From NCBI GenBank assembly GCA_965199875.1, contig OZ241346.1, positions 4,030,001 to 4,094,000 on the forward strand: a stretch of DNA of 64,000 nucleotides. The letters run 5' to 3'. Source of the stretch: VXYL01 sp965199875. Its GTDB lineage: Bacteria; Pseudomonadota; Gammaproteobacteria; Pseudomonadales; Azotimanducaceae. Positions 62,388 to 64,000 of this stretch are shown here, piece by piece. The number at the start of each line of letters is the position of its first letter. Position 1 is the first letter of the stretch. The position numbers and the translations under genes are program-made. The notes beneath the pieces are model-generated. The model did no database searches. It saw only the letters and a list, made by a program, of their open reading frames with translations, and was not told where the DNA came from.

Positions 62388-63032
62388 TTACGAGACGAAC
62401 GTGATCAGCGGCAGCAAGCCAGCGGCGAAGGACATCAGCATGGAGAACACCGGCACGCCCAGCAGGCTGACGACGATCAACGCCAGCAACGCCCAAACTC
62501 CGTAGCGGGCGTTGTAGAAGCGGTACGCCTCGGCCAGGCGCGCCGGCAGCAGATGGGGCAGGATGTAGTTGCCGTCCAGCGGCCCCAGCGGAATCAGGTT
62601 GAACAGCATGAGCAGCAGGTTCACCTGCACCAGCAGCACGAAGAAGGTCTCCGCGCCCTCGCCGTAGGCGAAGTCCAGCCCGTTCAGGCGCATCAGCAGA
62701 AAGCCGTTCCAGGCAGCCGCGGCCAGCACCAGGTTCATCCCCGGCCCGGCTGCGGCCACCCACAGATCGGCCCGCTTGGAAAGAAAGTTGCGTGGATCCG
62801 TGGGCACCGGCTTGGCATAGCCGAAGCCCACCAGAACCACCATCGCCAAGCCAATCGCGTCGATGTGCGCTAGCGGGTTCAACGTCAGCCGGCCGGCGCG
62901 CTCGGCGGTGTCGTCGCCGAACAGCTTGGCAACCCAGGCGTGGCCGAACTCGTGGCAGGAAAGCGACAGCACCAGCGCCAGCAGCAGCAGCGCGAAGAGC
63001 GCGTACTGGCCGTTGAAGACGAGGGCGATCAC
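62388..63032 (-). CDS. Site-2 protease-like membrane metalloprotease (M50)
   Basis: The 214-residue membrane protein has the zinc motif HEFGH near residue 27, NPLAHIDAIG, and NLIPLGPLDGNYIL with the third ligand. It lacks the PDZ domain of RseP, so it belongs to the short YdjP/FtsH-like rhomboid-size M50 subgroup. It may process membrane-anchored regulators. The start is GTG 63032, 8 bp after the antiporter stop, so the two are co-transcribed. Confidence 0.9.
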   Translation of the reverse strand: MIALVFNGQYALFALLLLALVLSLSCHEFGHAWVAKLFGDDTAERAGRLTLNPLAHIDAIGLAMVVLVGFGYAKPVPTDPRNFLSKRADLWVAAAGPGMNLVLAAAAWNGFLLMRLNGLDFAYGEGAETFFVLLVQVNLLLMLFNLIPLGPLDGNYILPHLLPARLAEAYRFYNARYGVWALLALIVVSLLGVPVFSMLMSFAAGLLPLITFVS

Positions 63033-63040
63033 GGGCCGGG

Positions 63041-64000
63041 CTAGTCCCGCCGCAGCGCCGCGGAGACGGCGATGGGGCTTGGGTAGCGGAAGATCACCAG
63101 ATAGGTGGACAGCAGCAGCGTCAGCACCGTCGCGCCCTTGATGACGTGGGCGGCTTCCACGGACATCAGCCCGGCACCGGCGACGAACACCAGCAAGAGC
63201 GAGAACTCGCTGGCCTGGCCAAGCCGAACCCCCACTTCCTTCGACACCGCGTTCGGCTCCTTCTGCCAGCGCAGCAGCGCTTGGAACACCGGCGGCTTGA
63301 CGCCCACCAGCACCAGCGCCAGGAGGATCGCCGGCAGCCAGACGTCCAGCATCAGCAGGGGATCGATGGCCGCGCCTACGGAAAAGAAGAACAGCACCAG
63401 AAAGAAGTCCCGCAGCGGGCGCAGATTGTCGACGATGTACTGCGCGATGGGCGAGTTGGCCAGCGACACCCCGGCCACGAACGCGCCGATCTCCCACGAC
63501 AGCTGCAGAGCGTGGCCGAGGCTGGCGATGCCGAGGCACCAGCCGATGGCGAGCAGGAAGGTGAACTCCTGGAAGACGTCGAAGCGGGTCAAGAGGGGTA
63601 CGACGACGAACTTCACGCCAGCGAATGCGGCCGCGACCACCACCGGCAGGGCGACGACGACGGTCAGCGTGGTGGACAGCGCACCACCGCCCTCGCTCTG
63701 GAAACCGGCCAGCACCAGGAGCGCCACCACGGCGATCAGGTCCTGGATCAGCAGCAGACTGATGACGATTTCGCCGGTGTGCCGATGGTGCAGCACCGTG
63801 GTCGGCAGCAGCTTGATGCCGAGAATGGTGCTGGAGAACATGCAGCCGATGCCGACGATCACCGCCTCGATCTGCGAGAAGCCGAAGGCCCACATCATCA
63901 GGTAGCCGATGCCGAAGAACAGCGTCGAGCTGGCCAGCGCCGTCAGCACCGACTCGCCGATCATGTCCTTCAGCTTGCTGGGCGGCAGGTCCAGGCCCAC
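63041..64000 (-). CDS. Monovalent cation:proton antiporter-2 (CPA2, KefB-like), 5' end outside window
   Basis: At least 319 residues with about nine membrane spans are visible, with CPA2 features such as CMFSSTILGIKLLP, SLLLIQDLIAVVALLVLAGF and AFVAGVSLANSPIAQYI. The gene runs off the right edge, so the N-terminus is missing. No C-terminal TrkA-N domain follows, unlike KefB/KefC. It exchanges K+ or Na+ for protons. Confidence 0.88.
   Translation of the reverse strand: MGLDLPPSKLKDMIGESVLTALASSTLFFGIGYLMMWAFGFSQIEAVIVGIGCMFSSTILGIKLLPTTVLHHRHTGEIVISLLLIQDLIAVVALLVLAGFQSEGGGALSTTLTVVVALPVVVAAAFAGVKFVVVPLLTRFDVFQEFTFLLAIGWCLGIASLGHALQLSWEIGAFVAGVSLANSPIAQYIVDNLRPLRDFFLVLFFFSVGAAIDPLLMLDVWLPAILLALVLVGVKPPVFQALLRWQKEPNAVSKEVGVRLGQASEFSLLLVFVAGAGLMSVEAAHVIKGATVLTLLLSTYLVIFRYPSPIAVSAALRRD

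Overview
The window is GC-rich chromosomal DNA from a gammaproteobacterium, probably an uncultured or metagenome-assembled one. The best clue is the core block at 25.2-31.4 kb: ispB (-), then rplU, rpmA, obgE, proB (+), rpsT (-) and murJ (+). That gene order is familiar from Pseudomonas-like Gammaproteobacteria. The tusDCB-tusE set at 34.9-36.2 kb also fits. Many starts are GTG or TTG and neighbouring genes often overlap by a few bases.

Layout. 1-3.0 kb: a CRISPR array cut by the left edge, its leader, cas2 and a cas4-cas1 fusion, all read leftward. This is a type I-G-like adaptation module with no effector gene in the window. 3.2-8.0 kb: a tightly overlapping four-gene cassette on the same strand (methyltransferase, compact SF1 helicase, large unknown domain fused to an AlkB-like dioxygenase, HAD phosphatase) whose joint function I do not recognise. 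8.2-12.7 kb: LLM-type oxidoreductase plus alpha/beta hydrolase, a solitary AAA ATPase and a fatty acid desaturase. 12.9-14.9 kb: a NotI-like restriction-modification pair. 15.0-16.2 kb: a frameshifted DUF4143 ATPase. 16.3-24.3 kb: membrane, outer-membrane and secreted proteins and a NatAB-like ABC exporter. 24.4-37.6 kb: tRNA-Pro, the core block, a PhyH-HEAT fusion, a SpoU methyltransferase, the tus genes and a TPR protein. 37.6-43.9 kb: a probable iron-responsive cluster (nitroreductase, MFS exporter, sucrase/ferredoxin-like protein, divergent TonB receptor) around a Fur-box-like site. 44.0-46.7 kb: a DUF4143 ATPase, a 23-bp tandem repeat and an amidohydrolase.

46.8-59.7 kb is a dense defence island. 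Six genes run rightward with overlaps or gaps of at most 17 bases: DUF262, HEPN, KAP NTPase, NACHT-LRR, then type III restriction-modification Mod and Res. Facing them is a two-gene unit in which a STAND-like ATPase with TPR repeats ends in a tail resembling PIN-toxin antitoxins and overlaps a PIN-domain gene. Spaced GTTGNCAAC repeats lie upstream of it. 59.8-61.1 kb holds decayed gene remnants around a DUF169 gene. The right end has an acyl-CoA dehydrogenase-fold flavoenzyme, a site-2-protease-like membrane peptidase and a cation:proton antiporter cut by the edge.

The strongest candidates for something undescribed are the AlkB/helicase/methyltransferase/HAD cassette beside the CRISPR module, the six-gene operon that places DUF262-HEPN-KAP-NACHT in front of a type III RM system, and the ATPase-TPR protein apparently fused to its own PIN antitoxin. 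All functional statements are from reading sequence motifs; no database search was run.
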